Assembly: GCF_012273215.1 (NCBI RefSeq)
Contig: NZ_CP050965.1
Span: forward strand, 1,961,001-2,025,000
From: Gemella haemolysans
GTDB taxonomy: Bacteria > Bacillota > Bacilli > Staphylococcales > Gemellaceae
Direction: 5' to 3'
DNA length: 64,000 bases
The position numbers and the translations under genes are program-made. Below the pieces are notes generated by a model, which saw only the letters and a list, made by a program, of their open reading frames with translations, had not been told where the DNA came from and searched no databases. Of the stretch, positions 41,401-50,874 are shown piece by piece; position 1 is the first letter of the stretch; each line of letters starts with the position of its first letter.

Positions 41401-44400
41401 ATATATACAAAATTGAAGATGTTTTAGATCAAGATTTAGAATTACAAGAAGGTAAGAATCCAACTATTAAAGGTGAAGTTGCAGAACATTTTGACGTAAG
41501 TTATGACAGTACAACTAGAACAGTGACTGCCAAAGTAAAAGATGGTCATTTCAATCAATTAACAGGTAAGAGTATTATAGAGTTAGAAATTCCAGCAAAA
41601 ATAAAAGATGGAGTTTCTCGTGAAAAAATACCTAATATAGCCAAAGTATTTTATAATACAACAAATGCAACAGGTGAACCTAAGAAATTAGAAACGCCAC
41701 CTGTAACAGTAACACCACCACCAAGTGCACCAACTAAGAAAATTAATGAAACATTAGATGATTTAGTAATAAACTCAGCAAGTGAAAATGCCTATAACTA
41801 TAATATAAAATCTAAGTTACCAGGTAATATAGCTGAATATAAACAATACGGTATTAAAGATAAATTAGATGATAGACTTGAATTACAAGAAGGAAAACAA
41901 GCATCAATAAAAGGCGAAAATGCAGAACATTTCGATGTAACATATGATAAAGCGACTAATACAGTAGTGGCAAAAGTAAAAGAAGGTCATTTTGAAAATC
42001 TAAAAGGAGTTGCAGAAGTAGAATTAGTAATTCCAGCAAAAATAAAAGATGGAGTAACAGAGAAAAAAATACCTAATGAAGCAACAGTAATTTTTAATCA
42101 AACAGACGCTAATGGTGAACCAAAAGAAACACCAAAAACACCACCAGTAACAGTAACGCCACCGCCACCAAGTGAGCCACCAATTACAAAAACAGTAAAT
42201 GATAAAACTCATGAGGATTTAACATCGTTAACACAAGAATTTGTTTATAAAATTGAAACACAAGTTCCAAAACATGCGACAGCATTTGAAGTAACAGACA
42301 CTATAAAAGATGTGTTAGAGTTTAAAGGTGCAGCAGATATAGAAGCAACTGTAGACGGAGAAACAATTACTGATGTTAAGACTGAAGGTAAAACTCTTAC
42401 TGTCAAATTATCAGATGACCAAGTGAAAAACAAAGCTGGTAAAAATGTAGTAGTTAAATTTAAAGCAAGACTTAAAGATAATTTGAAAGCAGAAGAATTA
42501 ACAGAATTCACTACAGAAGATGTGGTTAGAGTTCCAAATACAGCTAAATATAAAATTAATTTAAGTGATGAACCAAAATTTAATAAAGAATCACAACCAG
42601 TAACGGTTACACCACCAAAACCAAATGAGCCAGGTATTACTAAAAAAGTAAATAACCAAGGACATGTTAATTTGACTGAGCCAGAAGAAGTATTCACTTA
42701 TAAAATTGAAACAACAGTTCCAATGAATGCAACTGAATTTTCTATCACAGATACATTAGTAGATGAATTAGAATTCGGAAATAATGGTACTCCAGTTTCA
42801 GCAAAAGTAGAAAATGATTTTATAGATAATAGTAATATTACTATAAAAGGACAAACATTAACGGTTAAATTATCAGATGAGCAAGTTCGAACAAAAGGTG
42901 GAAAAGCAGTAGTAGTAGAATTTGTTGCTAAAGTAAAACAAGGAGCTAACATCTCTAAATATACAGAGAAAAAAGTTCCTAATAAGGCAACATATCATAT
43001 TGATAATAAATTCAATAAAGATTCAAATACAGTAACAGTAACACCACCACCAAGCAAACCGGAAATTTCTAAAAAAGTAAATGAAGCGAATCATTATGAC
43101 TTACCAAACCGTAATGATGAGTTTACATATACAATAACTACGCAAATGCCTAATAATGCTAACATATTTGAAATTACGGATGAATTAAAAGAAGTATTAC
43201 AATTTGTAGGAGAAAAAGGTAATACAGTAGTAAAAATTGATGGTAAAGATGCTGGAAATAAAGCGACTATTAATATAAAAGGTCAAAAACTGCAAGTTTC
43301 ATTTACAGAGGAGTCTGTAAAAGGGGATGCCGGAAAAGTAATTGAAGTAACATTCAAAGCCAAAATTAGAGAGGGAGCAAACCTATCTAACTATATAACT
43401 AGTGATAAAATACAAGTACCAAACAAAGCTTCATATGATATTAACAATGATCCAAAATATCATAAAGACTCAAACGTAGTACCAGTAACACCACCAACAC
43501 CAAGCGAACCAGAGATCAAGAAAGATGTAAATGGAAAAGCAAGTGAAACATTACAAAATCGAGATGAAGAATTCACATACAACATAACTACAAAAGTACC
43601 AGAAGACGCAACAGCGTTTGAAGTACACGATACAATAGAAGGAGTATTAGAATTCTCAGGAGATAAAGGTGGAGCGAAAGCAACACTAAATGGAAAAGAC
43701 TTAGCCGCTGAAAGAATTACAACAGATGGACAAACAATCAAAGTAACTCTAACAGAAGACGAAGTAAAAGCCAACGGCGGAAAAGAAGTAAAACTAAGCT
43801 TCAAAGCCAAAATCAAAGCAGGAGCGAACCTATCTGGATATGTGACTAAAGAAGGACAAACACAAGTACCAAACAAAGCACAATACAGAGTAGACCTTCC
43901 AAACAAACCAGGTGTAACAAAAGACTCAAACGTAGTACCAGTAACACCACCAACACCAAGCGAACCAGAGATCAAGAAAGATGTAAATGGAAAAGCAAGT
44001 GAAACACTACAAAATCGAGATGAAGAATTCACATACAACATAACTACAAAAGTACCAGAAGACGCAACAGCATTCGAAGTACACGATACAATCGAAGGAG
44101 TATTAGAATTCTCAGGAGATAAAGGTGGAGCGAAAGCAACACTAGATGGAAAAGACTTAGTCGCTGAAAGAATTACAACAGATGGACAAACAATCAAAGT
44201 AACTCTAACAGAAGACGAAGTAAAAGCCAACGGCGGAAAAGAAGTAAAACTAAGCTTCAAAGCCAAAATCAAAGCAGGAGCGAACCTATCTGGATATGTG
44301 ACTAAAGAAGGACAAACACAAGTACCAAACAAAGCACAATACAGAGTAGACCTTCCAAACAAACCAGGTGTAACAAAAGACTCAAACGTAGTACCAGTAA

Positions 44401-47400
44401 CACCACCAACGCCAAGCGAACCAGAGATCAAGAAAGATGTAAATGGAAAAGCAAGTGAAACATTACAAAATCGAGATGAAGAATTCACATACAACATAAC
44501 TACAAAAGTACCAGAAGACGCAACAGCGTTTGAAGTACACGATACAATAGAAGGAGTATTAGAATTCTCAGGAGATAAAGGTGGAGCGAAAGCAACACTA
44601 AATGGAAAAGACTTAGCCGCTGAAAGAATTACAACAGATGGACAAACAATCAAAGTAACTCTAACAGAAGACGAAGTAAAAGCAAATGGTGGCAAAGAAG
44701 TAAAACTAAGCTTCAAAGCCAAAATCAAAGCAGGAGCGAACCTATCTGGATATGTGACTAAAGAAGGACAAACACAAGTACCAAACAAAGCACAATACAG
44801 AGTAGACCTTCCAAACAAACCAGGTGTAACAAAAGACTCAAACGTAGTACCAGTAACACCACCAACACCAAGCGAACCAGAGATCAAGAAAGATGTAAAT
44901 GGAAAAGCAAGTGAAACATTACAAAATCGAGATGAAGAATTCACATACAACATAACTACAAAAGTACCAGAAGACGCAACAGCGTTTGAAGTACACGATA
45001 CAATCGAAGGAGTATTAGAATTCTCAGGAGATAAAGGTGGAGCGAAAGCAACACTAAATGGAAAAGACTTAGCCGCTGAAAGAATTACAACAGATGGACA
45101 AACAATCAAAGTAACTCTAACAGAAGACGAAGTAAAAGCTAATGGAGGTAAAGAAGTAAAACTAAGCTTCAAAGCCAAAATCAAAGCAGGAGCGAACCTA
45201 TCTGGATATGTGACTAAAGAAGGACAAACACAAGTACCAAACAAAGCACAATACAGAGTAGACCTTCCAAACAAACCAGGTGTAACAAAAGACTCAAACG
45301 TAGTACCAGTAACACCACCAACACCAAGCGAACCAGAGATCAAGAAAGATGTAAATGGAAAAGCAAGTGAAACATTACAAAATCGAGATGAAGAATTCAC
45401 ATACAACATAACTACAAAAGTACCAGAAGACGCAACAGCGTTTGAAGTACACGATACAATCGAAGGAGTATTAGAATTCTCAGGAGATAAAGGTGGAGCG
45501 AAAGCAACACTAGATGGAAAAGACTTAGCCGCTGAAAGAATTACAACAGATGGACAAACAATCAAAGTAACTCTAACAGAAGACGAAGTAAAAGCCAACG
45601 GCGGAAAAGAAGTAAAACTAAGCTTCAAAGCCAAAATCAAAGCAGGAGCGAACCTATCTGGATATGTGACTAAAGAAGGACAAACACAAGTACCAAACAA
45701 AGCACAATACAGAGTAGACCTTCCAAACAAACCAGGTGTAACAAAAGACTCAAACGTAGTACCAGTAACACCACCAACGCCAAGCGAACCAGAGATCAAG
45801 AAAGATGTAAATGGAAAAGCAAGTGAAACATTACAAAATCGAGATGAAGAATTCACATACAACATAACTACAAAAGTACCAGAAGACGCAACAGCATTCG
45901 AAGTACACGATACAATCGAAGGAGTATTAGAATTCTCAGGAGATAAAGGTGGAGCGAAAGCAACACTAGATGGAAAAGACTTAGTCGCTGAAAGAATTAC
46001 AACAGATGGACAAACAATCAAAGTAACTCTAACAGAAGACGAAGTAAAAGCCAACGGCGGAAAAGAAGTAAAACTAAGCTTCAAAGCCAAAATCAAAGCA
46101 GGAGCGAACCTATCTGGATATGTGACTAAAGAAGGACAAACACAAGTACCAAACAAAGCACAATACAGAGTAGACCTTCCAAACAAACCAGGTGTAACAA
46201 AAGACTCAAACGTAGTACCAGTAACACCACCAACGCCAAGCGAACCAGAGATCAAGAAAGATGTAAATGGAAAAGCAAGTGAAACATTACAAAATCGAGA
46301 TGAAGAATTCACATACAACATAACTACAAAAGTACCAGAAGACGCAACAGCGTTTGAAGTACACGATACAATAGAAGGAGTATTAGAATTCTCAGGAGAT
46401 AAAGGTGGAGCGAAAGCAACACTAAATGGAAAAGACTTAGCCGCTGAAAGAATTACAACAGATGGACAAACAATCAAAGTAACTCTAACAGAAGACGAAG
46501 TAAAAGCAAATGGTGGCAAAGAAGTAAAACTAAGCTTCAAAGCCAAAATCAAAGCAGGAGCGAACCTATCTGGATATGTGACTAAAGAAGGACAAACACA
46601 AGTACCAAACAAAGCACAATACAGAGTAGACCTTCCAAACAAACCAGGTGTAACAAAAGACTCAAACGTAGTACCAGTAACACCACCAACACCAAGCGAA
46701 CCAGAGATCAAGAAAGATGTAAATGGAAAAGCAAGTGAAACATTACAAAATCGAGATGAAGAATTCACATACAACATAACTACAAAAGTACCAGAAGACG
46801 CAACAGCGTTTGAAGTACACGATACAATCGAAGGAGTATTAGAATTCTCAGGAGATAAAGGTGGAGCGAAAGCAACACTAGATGGAAAAGACTTAGCCGC
46901 TGAAAGAATTACAACAGATGGACAAACAATCAAAGTAACTCTAACAGAAGACGAAGTAAAAGCGAATGGAGGCAAAGAAGTAAAACTAAGCTTCAAAGCC
47001 AAAATCAAAGCAGGAGCGAACCTATCTGGATATGTGACTAAAGAAGGACAGACACAAGTACCAAACAAAGCACAATACAGAGTAGACCTTCCAAATAAAC
47101 CAGGTGTAACAAAAGACTCAAACGTAGTACCAGTAACACCACCAACACCAAGCGAACCAGAGATCAAGAAAGATGTAAATGGAAAAGCAAGTGAAACATT
47201 ACAAAATCGAGATGAAGAATTCACATACAACATAACTACAAAAGTACCAGAAGACGCAACAGCGTTTGAAGTACACGATACAATAGAAGGAGTATTAGAA
47301 TTCTCAGGAGATAAAGGTGGAGCGAAAGCAACACTAGATGGAAAAGACTTAGCCGCTGAAAGAATTACAACAGATGGACAAACAATCAAAGTAACTCTAA

Positions 47401-50132
47401 CAGAAGACGAAGTAAAAGCCAACGGCGGAAAAGAAGTGAAACTAAGCTTCAAAGCCAAAATCAAAGCAGGAGCGAACCTATCTGGATATGTGACTAAAGA
47501 AGGACAAACACAAGTACCAAACAAAGCACAATACAGAGTAGACCTTCCAAACAAACCAGGTGTAACAAAAGACTCAAACGTAGTACCAGTAACACCACCA
47601 ACACCAAGCGAACCAGAGATCAAGAAAGATGTAAATGGAAAAGCAAGTGAAACATTACAAAATCGAGATGAAGAATTCACATACAACATAACTACAAAAG
47701 TACCAGAAGACGCAACAGCGTTTGAAGTACACGATACAATAGAAGGAGTATTAGAATTCTCAGGAGATAAAGGTGGAGCGAAAGCAACACTAAATGGAAA
47801 AGACTTAGCCGCTGAAAGAATTACAGTAGATGGACAAACAATCAAAGTAACTCTAACAGAAGACGAAGTAAAAGCCAACGGCGGAAAAGAAGTGAAACTA
47901 AGCTTCAAAGCCAAAATCAAAGCAGGAGCGAACCTATCTGGATATGTGACTAAAGAAGGACAAACACAAGTACCAAACAAAGCACAATACAGAGTAGACC
48001 TTCCAAACAAACCAGGTGTAACAAAAGACTCAAACGTAGTACCAGTAACACCACCAACACCAAGCGAACCAGAGATCAAGAAAGATGTAAATGGAAAAGC
48101 AAGTGAAACACTACAAAATCGAGATGAAGAATTCACATACAACATAACTACAAAAGTACCAGAAGACGCAACAGCATTCGAAGTACACGATACAATCGAA
48201 GGAGTATTAGAATTCTCAGGAGATAAAGGTGGAGCGAAAGCAACACTAGATGGAAAAGACTTAGTCGCTGAAAGAATTACAACAGATGGACAAACAATCA
48301 AAGTAACTCTAACAGAAGACGAAGTAAAAGCTAATGGAGGCAAAGAAGTAAAACTAAGCTTCAAAGCCAAAATCAAAGCAGGAGCGAACCTATCTGGATA
48401 TGTGACTAAAGAAGGACAAACACAAGTACCAAACAAAGCACAATACAGAGTAGACCTTCCAAACAAACCAGGTGTAACAAAAGACTCAAACGTAGTACCA
48501 GTAACACCACCACCGTCTGATCCAACGAAACCTAATATTGTAAAAACTGTTAATAACAAGCAACAACAGGTATTAAGTAAAATTGATGAGGAATTTGTAT
48601 ATAGAATTTCTACAACAATGCCGGAGAATGCGGAACAGTTTAATGTACTAGATAAATTAGAAAGTGTGTTAGAATTTAGTGGTAAACCTGAAGTTAGTGT
48701 TAATGGTAAGAAAGTTAATACGAAAATTACTCAAAATGATGGTGAATTAAATGTAGAATTTAAAGGCGATTTTGTTAAACAAAATGCTGGAAAATCTATT
48801 GAAATAGAATTTAAAGCTAAAATTACTAAGGATGCAGATTTATCAAAATACAGAGATTCTGGATATGCTGTACCGAATGAAGCTCGCTATATTGTAAATA
48901 ATGATCCAAAAATTACTGGTAAAACACCACCAGTATTCGTTACACCACCACCAATTAAAATAGTACCACCAAAACTAGGTGAGAAATCAATTAACTCAGA
49001 AAATGGTGAAGAGAATGAAACTCTTAGAGAATTAAAAGTAAATAATGAAGTATTTAGATACGACATTAAAGAGCGCTTAGGGATTAATCAAGACTACAAA
49101 CAATTTGCTATTAGTGACGATTTAGAAAAAGTACTAGATATTCTTAAAGCTGAGGTTCGAATCGATGGTGAAAAAGTAGATACTATAGCTGTAAATAAAG
49201 AATTAGCTAAATTAAATGATGAATTAACTAAAGTTCAAAATAAACTTCAACAAGCTAAAGGTGAATCAACAGCAAGAAAAGACGCGAGAGATTCAGAAAT
49301 TAAATTAACTGATAAAAAACAACAATTAGAAGTAGTAAATTCTAAGATAAAATCTGAGAAAATTAGAGAAAAAGTTGTTGAATTAAATAAAGAAAAAGTT
49401 CTTCTTGAAAAAGATATAGAAACATTAACTAGTGAATTAGCTGAAAAACAAAAAACTATTGGAAATAATAGTATAAATAAAGAAGAATTGGAAAAAGTTG
49501 TCCATGATTTGAATAAACAAATTAAGGATTATAAAGAATCAGATAAATTTAAAGCAATTGAATTACTAAATAATGCTTTATCTACAAGAAATGATAAGAA
49601 TACAATAGATAAAGAAGCGTTGAAAAAAATCGGAGATTTAGTAGTTAAAGATAATACTGTAGTATTTGAGGTTACAAATAAAGATATCTTAAAATTATTA
49701 GAAGGTAGAGAAGTTACATTATCAATCTATGCTAAGATAAAAGATAATGTAGATTTATCTAAATACAAAGATGAAAATGTGATAAAAGTACCTAATGAAG
49801 CTAAGATAATTTTTGACCATAAGCCAAAAGTTACTAATAAGGTATATGTATTACCGAAGCCTAAAGATCCGACACCACCGCCAGGAGAGGTTCCACCAAT
49901 TCCTGAGATTCCAAAAGAACCGAAACCTAAGAAACCAACCCCACCAACACCAGAAATTCCAACACAACCAAAACCTAAGAAACCAACACCACAAGTACCA
50001 ACTACAAAAGTGGAGAAAGCATTGGCGAAAACGGGAGTTACTACAAGTACAAGTACAGGATGGTTAGGAGTAATAGGGTTGATAGCTTTACTATTCGTAA
50101 GAAAATATTCTAACAATAGAAAAGATAAATAA
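38463..50132 (+). CDS. Giant sortase-anchored adhesin: vWA-like head, ~19 isopeptide (D2-type) domains
   Basis: 3,889 aa. An N-terminal signal/membrane segment lies at residues 17-45. A vWA-like domain follows with a MIDAS-type DASGS (92-96) and RKTVFLLITDGVANGV at about 275. From about residue 775 on I count 19 domains of the fimbrial isopeptide D2 kind: a Lys-rich start (IKKDVN, ITKKVN), an acidic residue in FEVHDTIE-like segments, and VPNKA with the Asn expected to bond the Lys. Domains 7-17 (about 1678-3349) are a near-perfect array. The last domain contains a coiled coil (about 3577-3693). A Pro/Lys-rich stretch and the sorting motif LAKTG (3854-3858) with helix and basic tail end the protein. 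It begins 15 bp after the G5 gene, with AGAGGAG upstream. Confidence 0.88.
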   Translation: MSKERYIFKRKDLRKLFKVFLALSVIFTLFSPWLKTTQHIARAVNDDLIHNIQSLGDNITVAQKGCDIVVKKKDKTHWAVPRKPIDLVILQDASGSFENTIGNVKAALSQLTTPVDAINYDPDNPRLVFTGDPDTTDRVMVASFKDLDGYRLYDKQQQPSASSYVDASGRNYDPEKRTWYSYSGNDIYWWNSSINNWVTKYEADTNFTGDYQEGTWDGSKYTLESSNLTNDKTAIHNFINSITTRGGTPTVPAIEDIINKYNSVKGNMNNDRKTVFLLITDGVANGVRKDGKVVIEYSGKRNDKLLEKYGIDPLSYQQMEGSSNILARADELTKVGAKLKQAVGEKGSVVVGFWEDLNKLTTYGQYYNIYDNGFRDTGINFGDNRSVREIFSTALRSLASPDKVINGKNATFYVNEQNDIQAFSNKVLASVGNALIKENVQGDFTVTEGYRVKSVSINHKKVVDKETIDKEHEIRGTIKQDGNNVTISVPDAAFNPGENKFDYELVNTVEQPNLSEDEEVPPADDYTPTTEDKKVGELVGRFHVGKYQTDLIGSKEERTVKVNSLKYCYPNVKKAIKDKNTTNDKADIDDPVLEGKKSYGAVLDDVREEFDYTVDYRMNHIPLNFEKNAMLIDPIDYRLDVIDAYVTETGSTQRLTDFTIRKVNETDSVTKKERTVVVADIPQKPGTKTDSVDEGNYGGHKFKKYTLHVKVKIKDEYPYEKSQKDYIKILQENDGHGLRNQASIKWNGETNNPSDDTAQVRRSNNVFVVPPVKTDIDKKVRGESETVDQGREHYYLPQRYDKFIYDIKSSWPGLMDSYSIEDQLEPELEVNKADIKVMVNNKEITDLKDHITVENNLVKLSLVKNDITPKLNRAIQNANKGNNGPAQIHIEIKAKIKDGANIDRFKDDNGVINVPNKATVKLNNQPTESKTVYVTPNEPTVTKKINNTLDHLNIPSWDKKDNAYNYNIKTTLPGNIDAYNIYKIEDVLDQDLELQEGKNPTIKGEVAEHFDVSYDSTTRTVTAKVKDGHFNQLTGKSIIELEIPAKIKDGVSREKIPNIAKVFYNTTNATGEPKKLETPPVTVTPPPSAPTKKINETLDDLVINSASENAYNYNIKSKLPGNIAEYKQYGIKDKLDDRLELQEGKQASIKGENAEHFDVTYDKATNTVVAKVKEGHFENLKGVAEVELVIPAKIKDGVTEKKIPNEATVIFNQTDANGEPKETPKTPPVTVTPPPPSEPPITKTVNDKTHEDLTSLTQEFVYKIETQVPKHATAFEVTDTIKDVLEFKGAADIEATVDGETITDVKTEGKTLTVKLSDDQVKNKAGKNVVVKFKARLKDNLKAEELTEFTTEDVVRVPNTAKYKINLSDEPKFNKESQPVTVTPPKPNEPGITKKVNNQGHVNLTEPEEVFTYKIETTVPMNATEFSITDTLVDELEFGNNGTPVSAKVENDFIDNSNITIKGQTLTVKLSDEQVRTKGGKAVVVEFVAKVKQGANISKYTEKKVPNKATYHIDNKFNKDSNTVTVTPPPSKPEISKKVNEANHYDLPNRNDEFTYTITTQMPNNANIFEITDELKEVLQFVGEKGNTVVKIDGKDAGNKATINIKGQKLQVSFTEESVKGDAGKVIEVTFKAKIREGANLSNYITSDKIQVPNKASYDINNDPKYHKDSNVVPVTPPTPSEPEIKKDVNGKASETLQNRDEEFTYNITTKVPEDATAFEVHDTIEGVLEFSGDKGGAKATLNGKDLAAERITTDGQTIKVTLTEDEVKANGGKEVKLSFKAKIKAGANLSGYVTKEGQTQVPNKAQYRVDLPNKPGVTKDSNVVPVTPPTPSEPEIKKDVNGKASETLQNRDEEFTYNITTKVPEDATAFEVHDTIEGVLEFSGDKGGAKATLDGKDLVAERITTDGQTIKVTLTEDEVKANGGKEVKLSFKAKIKAGANLSGYVTKEGQTQVPNKAQYRVDLPNKPGVTKDSNVVPVTPPTPSEPEIKKDVNGKASETLQNRDEEFTYNITTKVPEDATAFEVHDTIEGVLEFSGDKGGAKATLNGKDLAAERITTDGQTIKVTLTEDEVKANGGKEVKLSFKAKIKAGANLSGYVTKEGQTQVPNKAQYRVDLPNKPGVTKDSNVVPVTPPTPSEPEIKKDVNGKASETLQNRDEEFTYNITTKVPEDATAFEVHDTIEGVLEFSGDKGGAKATLNGKDLAAERITTDGQTIKVTLTEDEVKANGGKEVKLSFKAKIKAGANLSGYVTKEGQTQVPNKAQYRVDLPNKPGVTKDSNVVPVTPPTPSEPEIKKDVNGKASETLQNRDEEFTYNITTKVPEDATAFEVHDTIEGVLEFSGDKGGAKATLDGKDLAAERITTDGQTIKVTLTEDEVKANGGKEVKLSFKAKIKAGANLSGYVTKEGQTQVPNKAQYRVDLPNKPGVTKDSNVVPVTPPTPSEPEIKKDVNGKASETLQNRDEEFTYNITTKVPEDATAFEVHDTIEGVLEFSGDKGGAKATLDGKDLVAERITTDGQTIKVTLTEDEVKANGGKEVKLSFKAKIKAGANLSGYVTKEGQTQVPNKAQYRVDLPNKPGVTKDSNVVPVTPPTPSEPEIKKDVNGKASETLQNRDEEFTYNITTKVPEDATAFEVHDTIEGVLEFSGDKGGAKATLNGKDLAAERITTDGQTIKVTLTEDEVKANGGKEVKLSFKAKIKAGANLSGYVTKEGQTQVPNKAQYRVDLPNKPGVTKDSNVVPVTPPTPSEPEIKKDVNGKASETLQNRDEEFTYNITTKVPEDATAFEVHDTIEGVLEFSGDKGGAKATLDGKDLAAERITTDGQTIKVTLTEDEVKANGGKEVKLSFKAKIKAGANLSGYVTKEGQTQVPNKAQYRVDLPNKPGVTKDSNVVPVTPPTPSEPEIKKDVNGKASETLQNRDEEFTYNITTKVPEDATAFEVHDTIEGVLEFSGDKGGAKATLDGKDLAAERITTDGQTIKVTLTEDEVKANGGKEVKLSFKAKIKAGANLSGYVTKEGQTQVPNKAQYRVDLPNKPGVTKDSNVVPVTPPTPSEPEIKKDVNGKASETLQNRDEEFTYNITTKVPEDATAFEVHDTIEGVLEFSGDKGGAKATLNGKDLAAERITVDGQTIKVTLTEDEVKANGGKEVKLSFKAKIKAGANLSGYVTKEGQTQVPNKAQYRVDLPNKPGVTKDSNVVPVTPPTPSEPEIKKDVNGKASETLQNRDEEFTYNITTKVPEDATAFEVHDTIEGVLEFSGDKGGAKATLDGKDLVAERITTDGQTIKVTLTEDEVKANGGKEVKLSFKAKIKAGANLSGYVTKEGQTQVPNKAQYRVDLPNKPGVTKDSNVVPVTPPPSDPTKPNIVKTVNNKQQQVLSKIDEEFVYRISTTMPENAEQFNVLDKLESVLEFSGKPEVSVNGKKVNTKITQNDGELNVEFKGDFVKQNAGKSIEIEFKAKITKDADLSKYRDSGYAVPNEARYIVNNDPKITGKTPPVFVTPPPIKIVPPKLGEKSINSENGEENETLRELKVNNEVFRYDIKERLGINQDYKQFAISDDLEKVLDILKAEVRIDGEKVDTIAVNKELAKLNDELTKVQNKLQQAKGESTARKDARDSEIKLTDKKQQLEVVNSKIKSEKIREKVVELNKEKVLLEKDIETLTSELAEKQKTIGNNSINKEELEKVVHDLNKQIKDYKESDKFKAIELLNNALSTRNDKNTIDKEALKKIGDLVVKDNTVVFEVTNKDILKLLEGREVTLSIYAKIKDNVDLSKYKDENVIKVPNEAKIIFDHKPKVTNKVYVLPKPKDPTPPPGEVPPIPEIPKEPKPKKPTPPTPEIPTQPKPKKPTPQVPTTKVEKALAKTGVTTSTSTGWLGVIGLIALLFVRKYSNNRKDK
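43495..48510 (+). repeat. Eleven tandem 456-bp repeats in the giant adhesin
   Basis: The string AGAGATCAAG occurs at 43511 and every 456 bp to 48071. Each unit codes for one 152-aa isopeptide-type domain. Copies differ at a few blocks: LNGKDLAAE or LDGKDLVAE; synonymous forms of the ANGGK codons (for example GCCAACGGCGGA, GCAAATGGTGGC, GCTAATGGAGGT); and ITTDGQ or ITVDGQ (copy 10). Copies 2, 6 and 11 share the V form; copies 3 and 7 share the GCAAATGGTGGC form. Confidence 0.95.
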
Positions 50133-50135
50133 TAA

Positions 50136-50172
50136 ATATGCACTTGATTTGTAAATAATCAAGTGCATATTA
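50136..50172 (+). terminator. Terminator-like hairpin after the giant adhesin
   Basis: A 14-bp perfect stem, ATATGCACTTGATT (50136-50149) with AATCAAGTGCATAT (50157-50170), starting 3 bp after the stop codon. The T-tract is poor, but the stem is strong. Confidence 0.65.
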
Positions 50173-50249
50173 TATAATCATAGTACACGCAAATATTCTT
50201 TACATATAAATTATATTAGTGATTAAAATGAGAGAAGGGGAATTATAAG

Positions 50250-50804
50250 GTGAGGAAGAATATTATAATAATAACAAGTATATTTTTATCTATATTGGCA
50301 ATAGCTGTATTTTTATTTGTAGATGGAAATAATACTCAAAAGAAAGAAAAAAATAATATCTCGATTAATTATCAAGAATTTGTTAATAAGAAATTACCAG
50401 ATATTACAGTGTATAGTAAAGAAAACAAGGAGATTTCAATAAAATCAATATCCTCAGGGAAACCAGTATTTATGATGTATTGGGCAAGTTGGTGTCCAGA
50501 TTGTCAAAAACAGTTACCTATTATTAAAAAATTATATGATGAATATAAAGATAAGATAGAATTTATATTGATAAATATTGCGGATGGAGAGAGAGAGACG
50601 CAAGATAAAGCACTTTCGTATTTAAAAGACAAGGAGTATAATTTTAACTATTATTCCGCTACGGAAAACGCAATAGATTTATTAAAGATTAACACTATTC
50701 CTACAAAAGTGATAGTATCAAAAGATGGTATAGTAAAGAATATACATATAGAAGAATTTTCATCATATGAAAAATTAAAGAAAGATATAGAAGGTGAAAT
50801 ATAG
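50250..50804 (+). CDS. Membrane-anchored thioredoxin-like protein (TlpA/ResA type)
   Basis: 184 aa. An N-terminal membrane anchor (residues 4-25) is followed by an extracytoplasmic thioredoxin fold with the active site WASWCPDCQKQLP (CPDC near residue 82) and the cis-Pro in NTIPTKVI. Proteins like this exchange disulfides outside the membrane, as reductase or oxidase for exported proteins. It directly follows the adhesin genes, but those have almost no Cys, so a link is not supported by sequence. The GTG start follows AGAAGGGG. Confidence 0.85.
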   Translation: MRKNIIIITSIFLSILAIAVFLFVDGNNTQKKEKNNISINYQEFVNKKLPDITVYSKENKEISIKSISSGKPVFMMYWASWCPDCQKQLPIIKKLYDEYKDKIEFILINIADGERETQDKALSYLKDKEYNFNYYSATENAIDLLKINTIPTKVIVSKDGIVKNIHIEEFSSYEKLKKDIEGEI

Positions 50805-50830
50805 CGATTCTTTAATTGCTGGAAATAGAA

Positions 50831-50866
50831 TAGAGTGTAGTATGTTATTAACTACACTCTATTTTT
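50831..50866. terminator. Bidirectional terminator between the thioredoxin-like gene and the dipeptidase
   Basis: 11-bp stem TAGAGTGTAGT (50831-50841) with ACTACACTCTA (50851-50861), flanked by T5 on the right and A-rich sequence on the left, between converging genes. Confidence 0.8.
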
Positions 50867-50874
50867 ATATTGTA

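Noticed and set aside
36369-48510. Regular direct repeats that might suggest a CRISPR array
   Set aside because: Units are 249 and 456 bp, in frame, and code for G5 and isopeptide domains; there are no short repeats with unique spacers.
43460-48559. Uninterrupted 1,699-codon open frame on the minus strand
   Set aside because: It lies wholly opposite the 456-bp repeat array of the giant adhesin. One stop-free unit repeated eleven times makes a long antisense frame automatically. It has no ribosome binding site, and its sequence is merely the antisense of the repeat.
49813-50067. 84-codon plus-strand ORF inside the end of the giant adhesin
   Set aside because: A shifted-frame reading of the Pro/Lys-rich wall-spanning region; no start signal.
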